Shown one piece after another: positions 43,783 to 52,573 of a DNA stretch of 64,000 bases. Both the position numbers and the translations under genes were made by a program. Under the pieces are notes generated by a model that was not told where the DNA came from, did not search any database, and worked only from the letters and a program-made list of their open reading frames with translations. The stretch covers positions 55,200 to 119,199 of the forward strand of contig NZ_FWZX01000023.1 of assembly GCF_900177295.1 (NCBI RefSeq), in the 5' to 3' direction. The DNA comes from Tistlia consotensis USBA 355 (GTDB lineage Bacteria > Pseudomonadota > Alphaproteobacteria > Kiloniellales > DSM-21159). Positions within the stretch are counted from its first letter, which is position 1, and each line of letters starts with the position of its first letter.

Positions 43783-45594
43783 GTGAGCCTGCCTGACAGC
43801 CTGCCCGACCTCCCGCTGCCGGGCGACCAGCTTCTGCTCTTCGGCCTGCTGGCCCTGCTGGTCGGGCTGCTGGTCTGGGGCCGGATCCGCTACGACATCG
43901 TCGCCTTCGGCACGCTGCTCGCCGCCGTGCTGCTCGGCCTGGTCTCGCCGGGCGCCGCCTTCGGCGGCTTCGGCCATCCGGCGACGATCACCGTCGCGCT
44001 GGTGCTGGTCGCCTCGCGCATCCTGGCCGACACCGGCGCCACCGAGGCCCTGGCGCGCGCCGTGCTGCCCTTCGCCCGGCGCACCAGCAGCCACGTCGGC
44101 ATCCTGGCCGGCATCGGCTCGCTGCTGTCCGGCTTCATGAACAACGTCGGCACCCTGGCGCTGCTCATGCCGATGGCCATCGACACCGCGAAGAAGGCCG
44201 AGCGCCCGGTCGCGGCGCTGCTGATGCCGCTGTCCTTCGCGACGATCCTCGGCGGCCTGCTGACCCTGATCGGCACGCCGCCGAACCTGATCGTCTCGGG
44301 CATCCGCGCGCAATACCTCGACGCGCCCTTCGCGATGTTCGACTTCACCCCGGTCGGCGGCGCCGTTGCCCTGGTCGGCGTGCTCTTCATCGCGCTGCTC
44401 GGCTGGCGCCTGGTGCCGGCGCGGCAGGACGGCGCGGCCGCCGAGGCCGGCCTGTTCGACATCGAGAGCTACCTCGCCGAGGTCCTGGTGCCGAAGGACA
44501 GCGCCGCCGCCGGCCTCACGCTGCAGCAGCTCTACGAGAAGCTCGGCGACAGCGAGCTGCAGGTCGTCGGCCGGCTGCGTCGCGGCAGGCATCTGGCGCC
44601 GGTGCCCCGCTCGGCCGACATCGGCGCCTCGGACCACCTGCTGCTCGAGGGCAGCCCGGAGGCGATCGACAAGGCCGTCGGCGAGCTCGGCCTGAAGCTC
44701 GGGGCCGGCAAGGGCAAGGCTGGCCTGCTGAAGGGCGAGGAGACCGAGCTGCGCGAGGCGCTGATCCAGGTCGGCAGCCGCTGCATCGGGCGCAGCGCCG
44801 CCCAGCTGCGCTTCGTCGCGCGCTACCGGGTCAACCTGCTCGGCGTGTCGCGGCAGGGCCGGGCGTTCCGCGGCCGGGTCCGGGATTTCCGCTTCGAGGC
44901 CGGCGACGTGCTGCTGCTGCACGGCGAGCCCGGCGACCTCGACGAGGCCCAGCTGCAGCTCGGCCTGCTGCCGCTCGCCGGGCGCGGCCTGACCTTCGGG
45001 CTCAAGGAGAAGGGGCCCTGGGTCGTCGGTCTCTTCGCCGCGGCCGTGGTGGCGGCCAGCCTCGGCCTGGCGCCGATCGCCGTCACCCTGGGGGTCGCGA
45101 TCGCGGCCATGGCGGCCGCCGGCCTGGTCGCGCCGAGCCGGCTCTACGAGGGCATCGACTGGCCGGTCATCGTGCTGCTCGGCTCGCTGATGCCGGTCGG
45201 CGCGGCCCTGCAGAGCACCGGCGCCACCGATACGATCGCCGGCGCGATCCTGGCCCTGGGCGCGGACTGGCCGCCCTGGCTGGTCCTGGTGCTGGTGCTG
45301 GTCGTCACCATGACCCTGTCGGACGTGCTCAACAACGCGGCGACGGCGATCGTCATGGCGCCGATCGGCATCGCGCTGGCCGAGCGCCTGAAGGTCAATC
45401 CCGACGCCTTCCTGATGGCCGTCGCCGTCGGCGCCTCCTGCGCCTTCCTGACCCCGGTCGGGCACCAGAACAACGCCCTGATCCTGGGACCGGGCGGCTA
45501 CCGCTTCGGCGACTACTGGAGGATGGGGCTGCCGCTGGAGCTGCTGATCTGCCTCGTCGCCGTGCCGGCGATTCTGCTGGTCTGGCCGCTCTGA
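43783..45594 (+). CDS. SLC13-family permease with TrkA_C (RCK_C) domains
   Basis: A 603-residue inner-membrane transporter of the SLC13/DASS superfamily. Two membrane halves (each with a family signature such as NNVGTLALLMPMAI and NNAATAIVMAPIGIAL) are separated by a soluble segment of about 200 residues. That insert contains two RCK_C (TrkA_C) domains, at about 220-300 and 310-385, which bind regulatory ligands. The membrane pores carry dicarboxylates, sulfate or other anions in relatives; the substrate here is not clear. GTG start at 43783. It follows the SDR gene by 33 bases and may share its transcript. Confidence 0.88.
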   Translation: MSLPDSLPDLPLPGDQLLLFGLLALLVGLLVWGRIRYDIVAFGTLLAAVLLGLVSPGAAFGGFGHPATITVALVLVASRILADTGATEALARAVLPFARRTSSHVGILAGIGSLLSGFMNNVGTLALLMPMAIDTAKKAERPVAALLMPLSFATILGGLLTLIGTPPNLIVSGIRAQYLDAPFAMFDFTPVGGAVALVGVLFIALLGWRLVPARQDGAAAEAGLFDIESYLAEVLVPKDSAAAGLTLQQLYEKLGDSELQVVGRLRRGRHLAPVPRSADIGASDHLLLEGSPEAIDKAVGELGLKLGAGKGKAGLLKGEETELREALIQVGSRCIGRSAAQLRFVARYRVNLLGVSRQGRAFRGRVRDFRFEAGDVLLLHGEPGDLDEAQLQLGLLPLAGRGLTFGLKEKGPWVVGLFAAAVVAASLGLAPIAVTLGVAIAAMAAAGLVAPSRLYEGIDWPVIVLLGSLMPVGAALQSTGATDTIAGAILALGADWPPWLVLVLVLVVTMTLSDVLNNAATAIVMAPIGIALAERLKVNPDAFLMAVAVGASCAFLTPVGHQNNALILGPGGYRFGDYWRMGLPLELLICLVAVPAILLVWPL

Positions 45595-45606
45595 GGCGGC
45601 CGCCGG

Positions 45607-46167
45607 TCAGGCCTCGCTCCCGGTCCCGCCGATCCGGCCGCGCAGCTCGTCGAACCAGGCGAGGCGGGCGCGGGTCTGGGCGATCTCCAGGTCGAGCCAG
45701 CCGGCCAGCTCGCTGGCGCCGTCCTCGTGCTCGTGGCGCAGCTCGATCAGGCGCAGCAGCTCGCGCTCGAACAGCTCGAGCAGCATCTCGACCTGGGCCT
45801 CGCGCTCGGCTTCCGGCAGCAGGTGCAGGAAGCGGATCTTGATCGCGACGATCAGCTTGCTGAGGTCGTTGACCTGGGCGCGGACGTTCGAGGCGAGCAG
45901 GCGGTGCAGCTCCTGCTCGCCGGTCCTGGTGATGCGCAGCTCCTGCTCCTCGGCGGCGAGCTGCGAATCCTGCGGCTTGCACAGGCCCTCGACCTTGAGC
46001 AGCTCGAGCGGCTGGGCGACGAGCTCGAGCGATGGCCCGACCAGATGGCCGATGAAGTGCCGCACCTCGCTCGCCAGCGCGCCGTAGTTGCGCGCGCGCG
46101 TCGCCAGCAGGCCGAGCGCCAGCAGGCGCACCGCCTCGCTCGGCATCAGGGAGTTGTCGCGATACAT
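45607..46167 (-). CDS. Hypothetical PadR-like regulator
   Basis: A 186-residue protein that resembles the PadR-type winged-helix family. The N-terminal half has PSEAVRLLALGLLATRARNYGALASEV, with 27 residues and the pattern of a PadR wing, and the C-terminal half is a long helical domain rich in charged residues. AGGAAG lies 5 bases upstream of the ATG. It is convergent with the SLC13 gene and co-directional with the small membrane protein gene 126 bases upstream. No ligand or target can be named. Confidence 0.65.
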   Translation of the reverse strand: MYRDNSLMPSEAVRLLALGLLATRARNYGALASEVRHFIGHLVGPSLELVAQPLELLKVEGLCKPQDSQLAAEEQELRITRTGEQELHRLLASNVRAQVNDLSKLIVAIKIRFLHLLPEAEREAQVEMLLELFERELLRLIELRHEHEDGASELAGWLDLEIAQTRARLAWFDELRGRIGGTGSEA

Positions 46168-46294
46168 CGGTCGCTTCCTGCCGCGGGGCGCCGTTGCCCA
46201 CGCAGCGAATCATAGGAAGCGGCGGCGGCCGAGTCCAGCCGCCGCCGGCATCCTTCGCTCGGAACGGGTGCCGCGGCGCCGCGCGGCTGCCCGG

Positions 46295-46681
46295 TCAGGC
46301 GGCCTTGCGCGGGGCGTGGCCGCGCCTGGCGGCCGGCCTGCCGCCGGTGGCGACCGGCTCGCCCAGCCCGCCGTCGATGACCCGCAGGGCCCTGAGCGGC
46401 CGCAGCAGGTACCAGCACAGCGCGATGGTGGCACCGATCGCCGCCAGCGAGGCGATGACCTGGACCGCGTCGATCGAGCCGGCGCGGTGGACGTGCAGGA
46501 TGTACTTCAGCACCAGCAGCGAGCCGATCATGGCGACGCCGATGACGCTGGCCAGCAGGATCTCCCACAGCAGCTCGACCCGTCCCCAGCGCGGCATCGC
46601 CGGCCGCCGGTTGACCTCGTAGGCCCAGACGAGCGCGATCAGCGAACCGCAGAGCAGCAGCACGCCGGTAAGGAGCAGCAT
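46295..46681 (-). CDS. Small membrane protein of unknown function
   Basis: A 128-residue protein with three predicted transmembrane helices at about 1-20 (MLLLTGVLLLCGSLIALVWA), 38-60 and 75-95, then a basic tail ending in RRGHAPRKAA. I do not recognise the family. It lies 230 bases downstream of a histidine kinase gene on the same strand, so it could be the last gene of that operon or have its own promoter. A long overlapping open frame that runs up to 48421 in the same frame is only a shadow of the kinase. Confidence 0.6.
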   Translation of the reverse strand: MLLLTGVLLLCGSLIALVWAYEVNRRPAMPRWGRVELLWEILLASVIGVAMIGSLLVLKYILHVHRAGSIDAVQVIASLAAIGATIALCWYLLRPLRALRVIDGGLGEPVATGGRPAARRGHAPRKAA

Positions 46682-46911
46682 GTTCGGTCGGGACTCCACC
46701 CGAGGACCGGGCCCTTCAGGGCGGCCGGCGGCCTGTGCCGCCGGACCGGAGCGCGACGCATCCGCGCCCGCACCGTCCTTCGAGGCGCGATGATTCCGCC
46801 GTTCCGGGCCGGGGGAGCAGCGCGATTGCGGCGTGCCCACCCTGCGTTCCTTGCAGATCTGGCCCGCGTTTTCCCCGCCGGGCGGGGGCGTCGCTCCCCC
46901 GGCGCGGCCCG

Positions 46912-48471
46912 CTACTGCGGCAGCCAGATCCGGGCGCGCAGGCCGCCGGCCGGCGCCTGGTCGAGGGTCAGGTCGCCGCCGTGGCTGCGCACCACGTCGC
47001 GTGCGATGGTCAGGCCCAGGCCGGTGCCGCCGGTCTCGGGATTGCGCGAGCGCTCGAGCCGGAAGAAGGGCTTGAAGACCTCCTCGCGCTGCTCCGGCGG
47101 GATGCCGGGGCCGTCGTCGTCGACCAGGATCTCGATGCCCTCGCGGCGCCGGCCGGCGGTCACGGTGACCTGGCCGCCGTAGCGCTGGGCGTTGTTGATC
47201 AGGTTGGCGAGGCAGCGGCGCATGGCCTCGCGGCGCAGCACGGCCGGCAGGCGCTCCTCGATGTGCAGGTCGACGCTGGCGCCCTCGCGGCGCGCCTGCT
47301 CGGCGACCTGGCGCAGCAGGTCGCCCAGGTCGAGCGGGCGCGGCTGCTCGGTGCCCTCGCCGCGGGCGAAGGCGAGGTAGCCCTCGATCATCCGCTCCAT
47401 CTGGGTGACGTCGTGCTTCAGCGCCTCGACCTCGCCGCCCTCGCCGAGCAGGGCGAGCTCCAGCTTCATGCGGGTCAGCGGCGTGCGCAGGTCGTGGCTG
47501 ACGCCGGCCAGCATGGTCGTGCGCTGCTCGATCTGGCGGCGGATGCGCTCGCGCATGCGCAGGAAGGCGATCGAGGCCTGGCGGACCTCGGTCGCGCCCT
47601 CGGGCTTGAAGTCGCTGACGTCGACGCCCTTGCCGAACATCTCGGAGACCTGGGCGAGGCGGCGGATCGGCTTGACCTGGTTGCGCATGAACAGCAGCGC
47701 GACCACGGCCAGGATGATCGAGGTGCCGACCATCCACATGATGAAGATGTAGGAGGTCTCGCTGAACAGCCGCTCGCGCGGCACCAGCACGTAGAGGATC
47801 TTGTTGCCGAGGTCGACCTCGATCCAGACGTCGCGCGGCAGGCTGTGGGTGTCGATGACGAAGGGCAGGTCGAGGCGTTCGGCCAGGGCGTCGGTCAGCT
47901 TCTTGTCGAGGATCGAGGGGATCCAGGGCCGCGACGGCTGGCTGAGGGTGTCGGTGTCGAGCAGGCGGACGCGCAGCCACAGGCGGCGCCAGGCGAACTC
48001 GTAGACGTCCTGCAGCTGGTTGGCGTCGTCGGCCTCGCGGATCATCTGCACGACGGCGCCGACGTCGCCGGCCAGGTACTGCGACAGGCGCCGGGTGATG
48101 GTGTCGTAGTGGCGGTCGTAGAAGATCCAGGTCGAGATCACCTGCAGCAGCACGAGCGGCAGCAGGATGATCAGCAGCGAGCGGCCGAGCAGGCTGCGCG
48201 GCAGCATGCGGCGCGGCCAGGAGCGCGGCGGCCTGAGGGTCAGCAGGTCGGCGGCCAGGCCGGTCGCCTCGCCGAGCCGGTCGCCACCCCGGTCGGCCCC
48301 CCGCTCCATCTCGTCGCGCAGGCTGTCGCGGCCCGTCGGCATCGCTGTCTCCGCTGCCTCGTCGCCGCCGGCCGCCGGGGCGCTGCGCTGCTGCGCGTGC
48401 TTCGCCCGACGTCCCGGCCACGGCATCCAGGACGGCAGGGTCGGCCGGAAGGCGGGCCAGGGCCTGTCCAT
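46912..48471 (-). CDS. EnvZ-type sensor histidine kinase
   Basis: A 519-residue inner-membrane kinase. The first 96 residues are a long, disordered cytoplasmic extension. Transmembrane helices are at about 97-116 and 241-262, enclosing a periplasmic region of some 125 residues. A HAMP domain (263-315) follows, then the phosphoacceptor H326 in VSHDLRTPLTRMKLEL, and an ATPase domain with LANLINNAQRYGG, DDDGPGIP and GTGLGLTIARDV. Its ATG overlaps the stop of the response regulator by one base (TGATG), so the pair is coupled. The pair resembles OmpR/EnvZ. Confidence 0.92.
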   Translation of the reverse strand: MDRPWPAFRPTLPSWMPWPGRRAKHAQQRSAPAAGGDEAAETAMPTGRDSLRDEMERGADRGGDRLGEATGLAADLLTLRPPRSWPRRMLPRSLLGRSLLIILLPLVLLQVISTWIFYDRHYDTITRRLSQYLAGDVGAVVQMIREADDANQLQDVYEFAWRRLWLRVRLLDTDTLSQPSRPWIPSILDKKLTDALAERLDLPFVIDTHSLPRDVWIEVDLGNKILYVLVPRERLFSETSYIFIMWMVGTSIILAVVALLFMRNQVKPIRRLAQVSEMFGKGVDVSDFKPEGATEVRQASIAFLRMRERIRRQIEQRTTMLAGVSHDLRTPLTRMKLELALLGEGGEVEALKHDVTQMERMIEGYLAFARGEGTEQPRPLDLGDLLRQVAEQARREGASVDLHIEERLPAVLRREAMRRCLANLINNAQRYGGQVTVTAGRRREGIEILVDDDGPGIPPEQREEVFKPFFRLERSRNPETGGTGLGLTIARDVVRSHGGDLTLDQAPAGGLRARIWLPQ

Positions 48472-49217
48472 CAGTCGGGAATCAGCGCGTAGCCGATGCC
48501 GCGCACCGTCTGCAGGTAGCGCGGGTACTTGGGATCGTCCTCGATCTTGCGGCGCAGCCGGGTCATCTGCACGTCGATCGTCCGCTGGTTGCCGATGTCG
48601 GGGCTCTCGGCGGCCAGCGCCTCGCGGCCGATCGCCACACCGGGCCGGCGGGCCAGCGCTGCCAGCAGCACGGTCTCCGCGGCGGTCAGGCGCACGAAGC
48701 GGTGGCCGTCGATGCGCTCCTCGCGCAGCTCCTCGCGGGTCAGGTCGAAGACGAAGCGCCCGAAGCGCAGGCTCTGGGGACGCGGCGGCTCGGCCGCCGG
48801 CATGGCCGCGGTGCGGCGCAGGATCGCCTGGATGCGCAGCAGCAGCTCGCGCGGCTCGAAGGGCTTCGAGAGGTAGTCGTCGGCACCGCTCTCGAAGCCG
48901 GCGATGCGACTCTCGACCTCGTCCATGGCGGTCAGCAGCAGGATCGGCACCTGCTTGTCGCGGCGCAGCGCCTGGGTCAGCTCCAGGCCGCTCTCGCCGG
49001 GCATCATGATGTCGAGGACGATCAGGTCGACGTCGAAGGCGGCCAGCCGGGCCCGTGCCTCGGCGGCGTCGGCGGCCTCGAGCACCAGGTAGCCGCGCTC
49101 GCTGAGGAAGCGCTTCAGCAGCTCGCGCAGCCGCGTGTCGTCGTCGACGACCAGGATGTGGACGGCGCTCTCGTCGGCCGTGCGCCGTCCGGTGGTCGGG
49201 CTCTCGCTCATCGCCAT
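48471..49217 (-). CDS. OmpR-family response regulator, PetR-like
   Basis: A 248-residue winged-helix response regulator. The acidic pocket is DDD at 25-27, the phosphorylation site is D69 (IVLDIMMPG), and the conserved lysine is in DYLSKPFEPRELLLR. The DNA-binding domain ends in VQMTRLRRKIEDDP and TVRGIGYALIPD. It resembles PetR of Rhodobacter, and the MarR-type gene upstream matches PetP. It is coupled to the EnvZ-type kinase downstream and lies 37 bases after the MarR gene. Confidence 0.92.
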   Translation of the reverse strand: MAMSESPTTGRRTADESAVHILVVDDDTRLRELLKRFLSERGYLVLEAADAAEARARLAAFDVDLIVLDIMMPGESGLELTQALRRDKQVPILLLTAMDEVESRIAGFESGADDYLSKPFEPRELLLRIQAILRRTAAMPAAEPPRPQSLRFGRFVFDLTREELREERIDGHRFVRLTAAETVLLAALARRPGVAIGREALAAESPDIGNQRTIDVQMTRLRRKIEDDPKYPRYLQTVRGIGYALIPD

Positions 49218-49254
49218 CGGCTTGCCCTCCCGTCGCCGGTCCGCCAGCCGCTGC

Positions 49255-49776
49255 TCAGTCGCCGCGCGGGGCCCGCACGCCCGGCCGCTCGCCGCCGCGG
49301 CCCTCGAAGCGGGCGCGGTCGCGCTCGTTGATCAGGCCCAGCATGACCGTGCGGAAGCCCTCGACCGCCTCGGCGCCGGCGGCGCGGTAGGCTCGGGCGA
49401 AGCGGCCTGCCTGGGTCTCGGTCAGGCGGCGCTCCAGCTCGTAGCCGCGCGGCGTCAGGTGCAGGTGGCGCCGGCGCCGGTCCTGGGTCCCGGCCTTCTG
49501 CTGCACGAAGCCCTCGCGGACCAGCTGGCCGAGCACCCGGCTGAGGCTCTGCTTGGTGATCTGCAGGATCTCCAGGAGCTCGCTGACCGCCAGGCCCGGG
49601 TTGCGGCCGACGAAGTAGATGACCCGGTGGTGGGCGCGCCCGTAGTCGTACTCGGCGAGGATTCTGTCCGGCTCCGCCGTGAAGTCGCGGTAGGCGAAGA
49701 ACAGCATCTCGATGCCCTGGCGCAGCTCCTCCTCGCGCAGGAAAAGCGGGTTCGCGGCAGTTTTTATGTCAGTCAT
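49255..49776 (-). CDS. MarR-family regulator, PetP-like
   Basis: A 173-residue MarR-type winged-helix protein. The recognition region LLEILQITKQSLSRVLGQLVREG is at residues about 68-90, followed by the wing with QDRRRRHLHLTPRG. In Rhodobacter a similar gene, petP, lies beside petR. The start codon at 49776 lies inside a small palindrome (AGTCA-TGT-TGACT) that may be its own operator, and no Shine-Dalgarno sequence precedes it. It diverges from ilvE, with 199 bases between the starts. Confidence 0.9.
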   Translation of the reverse strand: MTDIKTAANPLFLREEELRQGIEMLFFAYRDFTAEPDRILAEYDYGRAHHRVIYFVGRNPGLAVSELLEILQITKQSLSRVLGQLVREGFVQQKAGTQDRRRRHLHLTPRGYELERRLTETQAGRFARAYRAAGAEAVEGFRTVMLGLINERDRARFEGRGGERPGVRAPRGD

Positions 49777-49783
49777 GTTGACT
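49771..49783. promoter_or_regulatory. Palindrome over the MarR gene start codon
   Basis: AGTCA and TGACT flank the central TGT, a perfect 5-bp inverted repeat that includes the ATG (minus strand 49776-49774). A site here could block expression of the MarR gene, the usual autorepression in this family. Location is the only evidence. Confidence 0.35.
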
Positions 49784-49975
49784 TAATTCGCTAAGGTCAT
49801 TACGTTCCTCGGAGAGGATCGGACAGAAAGTTACAAACCCGGTCGGTTCTCCGCAACGAACCGCGGAGTTTCCTGGTCTCGCCCGATCCGACCACGTAGC
49901 TTCACCGAACGCGTCCCTGGCCGGGACAGGCCAGACGATGCAAGGACTTATAGGGCCGGAGGACCCGCCATTTCC

Positions 49976-50881
49976 ATGCTTCCTTTCGACGATCGCGACG
50001 GACTGATCTGGCTGGATGGCCAGTTCGTCCCCTGGCGTGAGGCCAAACTCCACGTGCTCAGCCACGGCCTGCACTACGCGAGTGCCGTGTTCGAGGGCGA
50101 GCGCGCCTACAACGGCACGGTCTTCAAGATGACCGAGCACCACGAGCGACTGCACGAGTCCGCGCGCATCCTCGGCTTCACGATCCCCTGGTCGGTCGAG
50201 CAGATCGACCGGGCGACCGACGAGCTGCTCGCGGCCAACAACATCGTCGACGGCTACGTCCGGCCGATCGCCTGGCGCGGCAGCGAGATGATGGGCGTCT
50301 CGGCCCAGAAGAACGCGATCCACCTGGCGATCGCGACCTGGGAGTGGCCGGCCTACTACTCGCCGGAGGCGCGCATGCAGGGCATCCGCATGATGTTCGC
50401 GCCCTACCGCCGGCCCGATCCGAAGACCGCGCCGGTGCACTCCAAGGCCGCCGGCCTCTACATGATCTGCACGCTGTCGAAGCACGCCGCCGAGAACCAG
50501 GGCTACAACGACGCCCTGATGCTCGACTGGCGCGGCCAGATCGCCGAGGCGACCGGCGCCAACGTGTTCCTGGTGCAGGACGGCAAGATCCACACGCCGA
50601 CGCCGGACTGCTTCCTGAACGGCATCACCCGGCGCACGGTCATGGAGCTCGCCCGCGAGCACGGCTACGAGGTGATCGAGCGCTCGATCCTGCCGGAAGA
50701 GCTCGGCCACACCCAGGAGGTCTTCATCACCGGCACGGCCGCCGAGGTCACGCCGGTGCGCGAGATCGGCGAGTATCGCTTCACGCCGGGCGAGGTCACG
50801 CTGAACCTGGTCGAGGCCTACGACGCGATGGTCAAGCGCTCGCACAAGAAGGCGGCCGCCGCGGCGACCAGCGCCGCCTGA
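49976..50881 (+). CDS. ilvE: Branched-chain amino acid aminotransferase
   Basis: A 301-residue PLP-dependent class IV aminotransferase that interconverts leucine, isoleucine and valine with their keto acids. It starts MLPFDDRDGLIWLDGQFVPW. The PLP lysine is K157 in PVHSKAAGLY, and the class IV signature is near EATGANVFLVQDGKIHTP. FITGTAAEVTPV is also typical. GGAGG precedes the ATG by about 13 bases, a little long. It diverges from the MarR gene and converges on the peptidoglycan-binding gene. The neighbourhood ilvE-petP-petR-envZ is common in alphaproteobacteria. Confidence 0.95.
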   Translation: MLPFDDRDGLIWLDGQFVPWREAKLHVLSHGLHYASAVFEGERAYNGTVFKMTEHHERLHESARILGFTIPWSVEQIDRATDELLAANNIVDGYVRPIAWRGSEMMGVSAQKNAIHLAIATWEWPAYYSPEARMQGIRMMFAPYRRPDPKTAPVHSKAAGLYMICTLSKHAAENQGYNDALMLDWRGQIAEATGANVFLVQDGKIHTPTPDCFLNGITRRTVMELAREHGYEVIERSILPEELGHTQEVFITGTAAEVTPVREIGEYRFTPGEVTLNLVEAYDAMVKRSHKKAAAAATSAA

Positions 50882-50895
50882 ACGACCGAGGGCCT

Positions 50896-50925
50896 GGCCG
50901 CCGCCGGCAGGCACCGGCGGCGGCC
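50896..50925. terminator. Strong GC hairpin between convergent genes
   Basis: GGCCGCCGCCGG and its perfect complement form a 12-bp stem around a 6-base loop (CAGGCA), 15 bases after ilvE and 5 bases after the convergent gene. A stem this strong between two converging genes is a likely bidirectional transcription barrier, although the T-runs are missing. Confidence 0.55.
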
Positions 50926-50929
50926 GGCC

Positions 50930-51967
50930 TCAACCCTGCTGCAGCATGTGCAGCAGCACCCGCGCCTGGTAGTGGTATGAGTTGATGCCGGAGCCGTTGT
51001 AGCGGCGCACGGCATAGGGCCAGTCGCAGCCGACGGCCGCGCGCCGCGGCACGCCGCTGTAGCTCGCCGAGGCGTAGTACTGGGTCGGCGCCCAGAGCGT
51101 CGTCGAGCCCTCGTAGACCGGCTCGCCCTCCCGGATGTCGACGGCGCCGGCCTGGCGCAGGCAGGTCAGGCAGTCGCTCATGTAGCGCGCATCGCCCGCC
51201 GGATACCTGCAGAGCCGCAGCGGCCCCGTGCCGACTTCGGCGATGCGGTCGTCGGCCCGCGTGCCGCTGGTCGAGCCGTTGACGAAGCCGTCGAACTTGG
51301 CGCGCAGCTCGCTCCTCGCGGCCTCGACGTTGCCGCTCGGGCTGTCGACGCGGCCGGCGATCTCGTCGCGGCTCGGCGGGTGGTGGAAGAAGGTGTACTG
51401 GCCGATGCCGTAGCCGCGCGAGGTCACGGCCTCGGAGGCCGCCGAGTCGTTGCGGTCGAGACCGACGACGACGAAGTTGTCCTCGTTGCCGCCGCTCGGC
51501 TCCCGATAGTGCTTGCCGCCGCTCTCCTGCTCGAAGATGCCGAGCTGGAAGGGCATCGGCGCGACCTCGGAGCGCTCGCCGCTCAGCTCCTCGAGCAGCG
51601 CCGCGTTGGCCTCGGCGGCGTTCTCCGCAGCCGGCACCCGGCCGAAGGCGGGCTCGTCGAGCAGGTCGCCGATGCAGGCGGCGAAGGCCTCGTCGCAGGC
51701 GCCGGTCACCGTCGCGACGCGGCCGCGGTTGTAGTCCCGGACCGCGATCGGCGCCGGGCCGTCGCTGCCGCTGCCGTCGTTGTGCAGCAGGTCGTGGCTC
51801 AGCGCCTGCAGCGCCGCCTCGGTGCCCGAGCCGAAGATGCCGTCGATGTCCTTGTAGAGGTAGCCGAGGGCGCGCAGGTCGCGCTGCAGGTCGCGCACCT
51901 GCTGCGGGCTCGCCGTGCCGCCGCGCTGCAGCACCAGTCCCGTCTGACGATAGCTCTGGTCCGCCAT
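50930..51967 (-). CDS. Peptidoglycan-binding, lysozyme-like protein
   Basis: A 345-residue protein that I do not recognise as a named family. Residues 20-75 resemble a peptidoglycan-binding type 1 domain (PQQVRDLQRDLRALGYL then DGIFGSGTEAALQAL). The C-terminal part looks lysozyme-like: a possible catalytic glutamate in GIFEQESGGKHY, the segment GYGIGQYTFFHHPP and the ending RYNGSGINSYHYQARVLLHML. There is no signal peptide or membrane helix, so the export route is unclear. Five cysteines lie in the middle and C-terminal parts. GGAGGAAGG precedes the ATG at 51967. It stands between convergent ilvE and the moaE gene. Confidence 0.6.
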   Translation of the reverse strand: MADQSYRQTGLVLQRGGTASPQQVRDLQRDLRALGYLYKDIDGIFGSGTEAALQALSHDLLHNDGSGSDGPAPIAVRDYNRGRVATVTGACDEAFAACIGDLLDEPAFGRVPAAENAAEANAALLEELSGERSEVAPMPFQLGIFEQESGGKHYREPSGGNEDNFVVVGLDRNDSAASEAVTSRGYGIGQYTFFHHPPSRDEIAGRVDSPSGNVEAARSELRAKFDGFVNGSTSGTRADDRIAEVGTGPLRLCRYPAGDARYMSDCLTCLRQAGAVDIREGEPVYEGSTTLWAPTQYYASASYSGVPRRAAVGCDWPYAVRRYNGSGINSYHYQARVLLHMLQQG

Positions 51968-52066
51968 GGTCCTTCCTCCCTGCCGGCGCCGACGCCTGTC
52001 GTCCAAGGCAGTAGGACGACGCGGCGGCGCGTCGCTACGTGACGGTCGGGAAGCGGCCGCTCGCTG

Positions 52067-52555
52067 CTACTCGGCGGCCTTCGGGCCGTCCTCGCTCCAG
52101 CGGGCCGCGGCGGCCTCGTCGCTGTCGCGCGCCTCGACCCAGCGGCCTTCGCCGCCGTCGCTCTCCTCGACCTTCCAGAAGGGCGCCTTGGTCTTCAGCC
52201 AGTCGATCAGGAACTGGCAGGCCTCCAGGGCAGCCTGGCGGTGCGCGCTGGCGCAGGCGACCAGCACGATCGGCTCGCCCGGCTCCATGCGGCCGTAGCG
52301 GTGGACGATCAGGCTGGCCTCCAGCTCCCAGCGCCGGTTGGCCTCGGCCTCGATGCGCTCGAGCATCTTCTCGGTCATGCCCGGATAGTGCTCCAGGGTC
52401 ATGGCGGCGAGCGCCGCGCCCTCGCCCCCTGGCGGGGCGACGTCGCGGACCAGGCCGACGAAGGAGGCGAGGCCGCCGATCGCATGGTTGCCGGCGCTCA
52501 GGGCATCGAGCTCGCGGCCGAGGTCGAAGGCCTCGCGCTGCACCCGGACCGTCAT
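52067..52555 (-). CDS. moaE: Molybdopterin synthase catalytic subunit
   Basis: A 162-residue protein that, with MoaD, inserts sulfur into precursor Z to make molybdopterin. Family segments are ASFVGLVRD, MTLEHYPGMTEKML, LIVHRYGRMEPGEPIVLVAC and the catalytic lysine region KTKAPFWKVEES. It lies 18 bases downstream of moaD. The last 30 residues are charged and less conserved. The nearby moeA and mobB genes make this a molybdenum cofactor cluster. Confidence 0.94.
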   Translation of the reverse strand: MTVRVQREAFDLGRELDALSAGNHAIGGLASFVGLVRDVAPPGGEGAALAAMTLEHYPGMTEKMLERIEAEANRRWELEASLIVHRYGRMEPGEPIVLVACASAHRQAALEACQFLIDWLKTKAPFWKVEESDGGEGRWVEARDSDEAAAARWSEDGPKAAE

Positions 52556-52573
52556 GGCGCCCTCCGGGGCATC

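Noticed and set aside
46682..48421. Long open frame extending the small membrane protein upstream through the EnvZ-type kinase
   Set aside because: Upstream of the ATG at 46681 it is a frame-shifted shadow of the kinase gene, with no domain signature.
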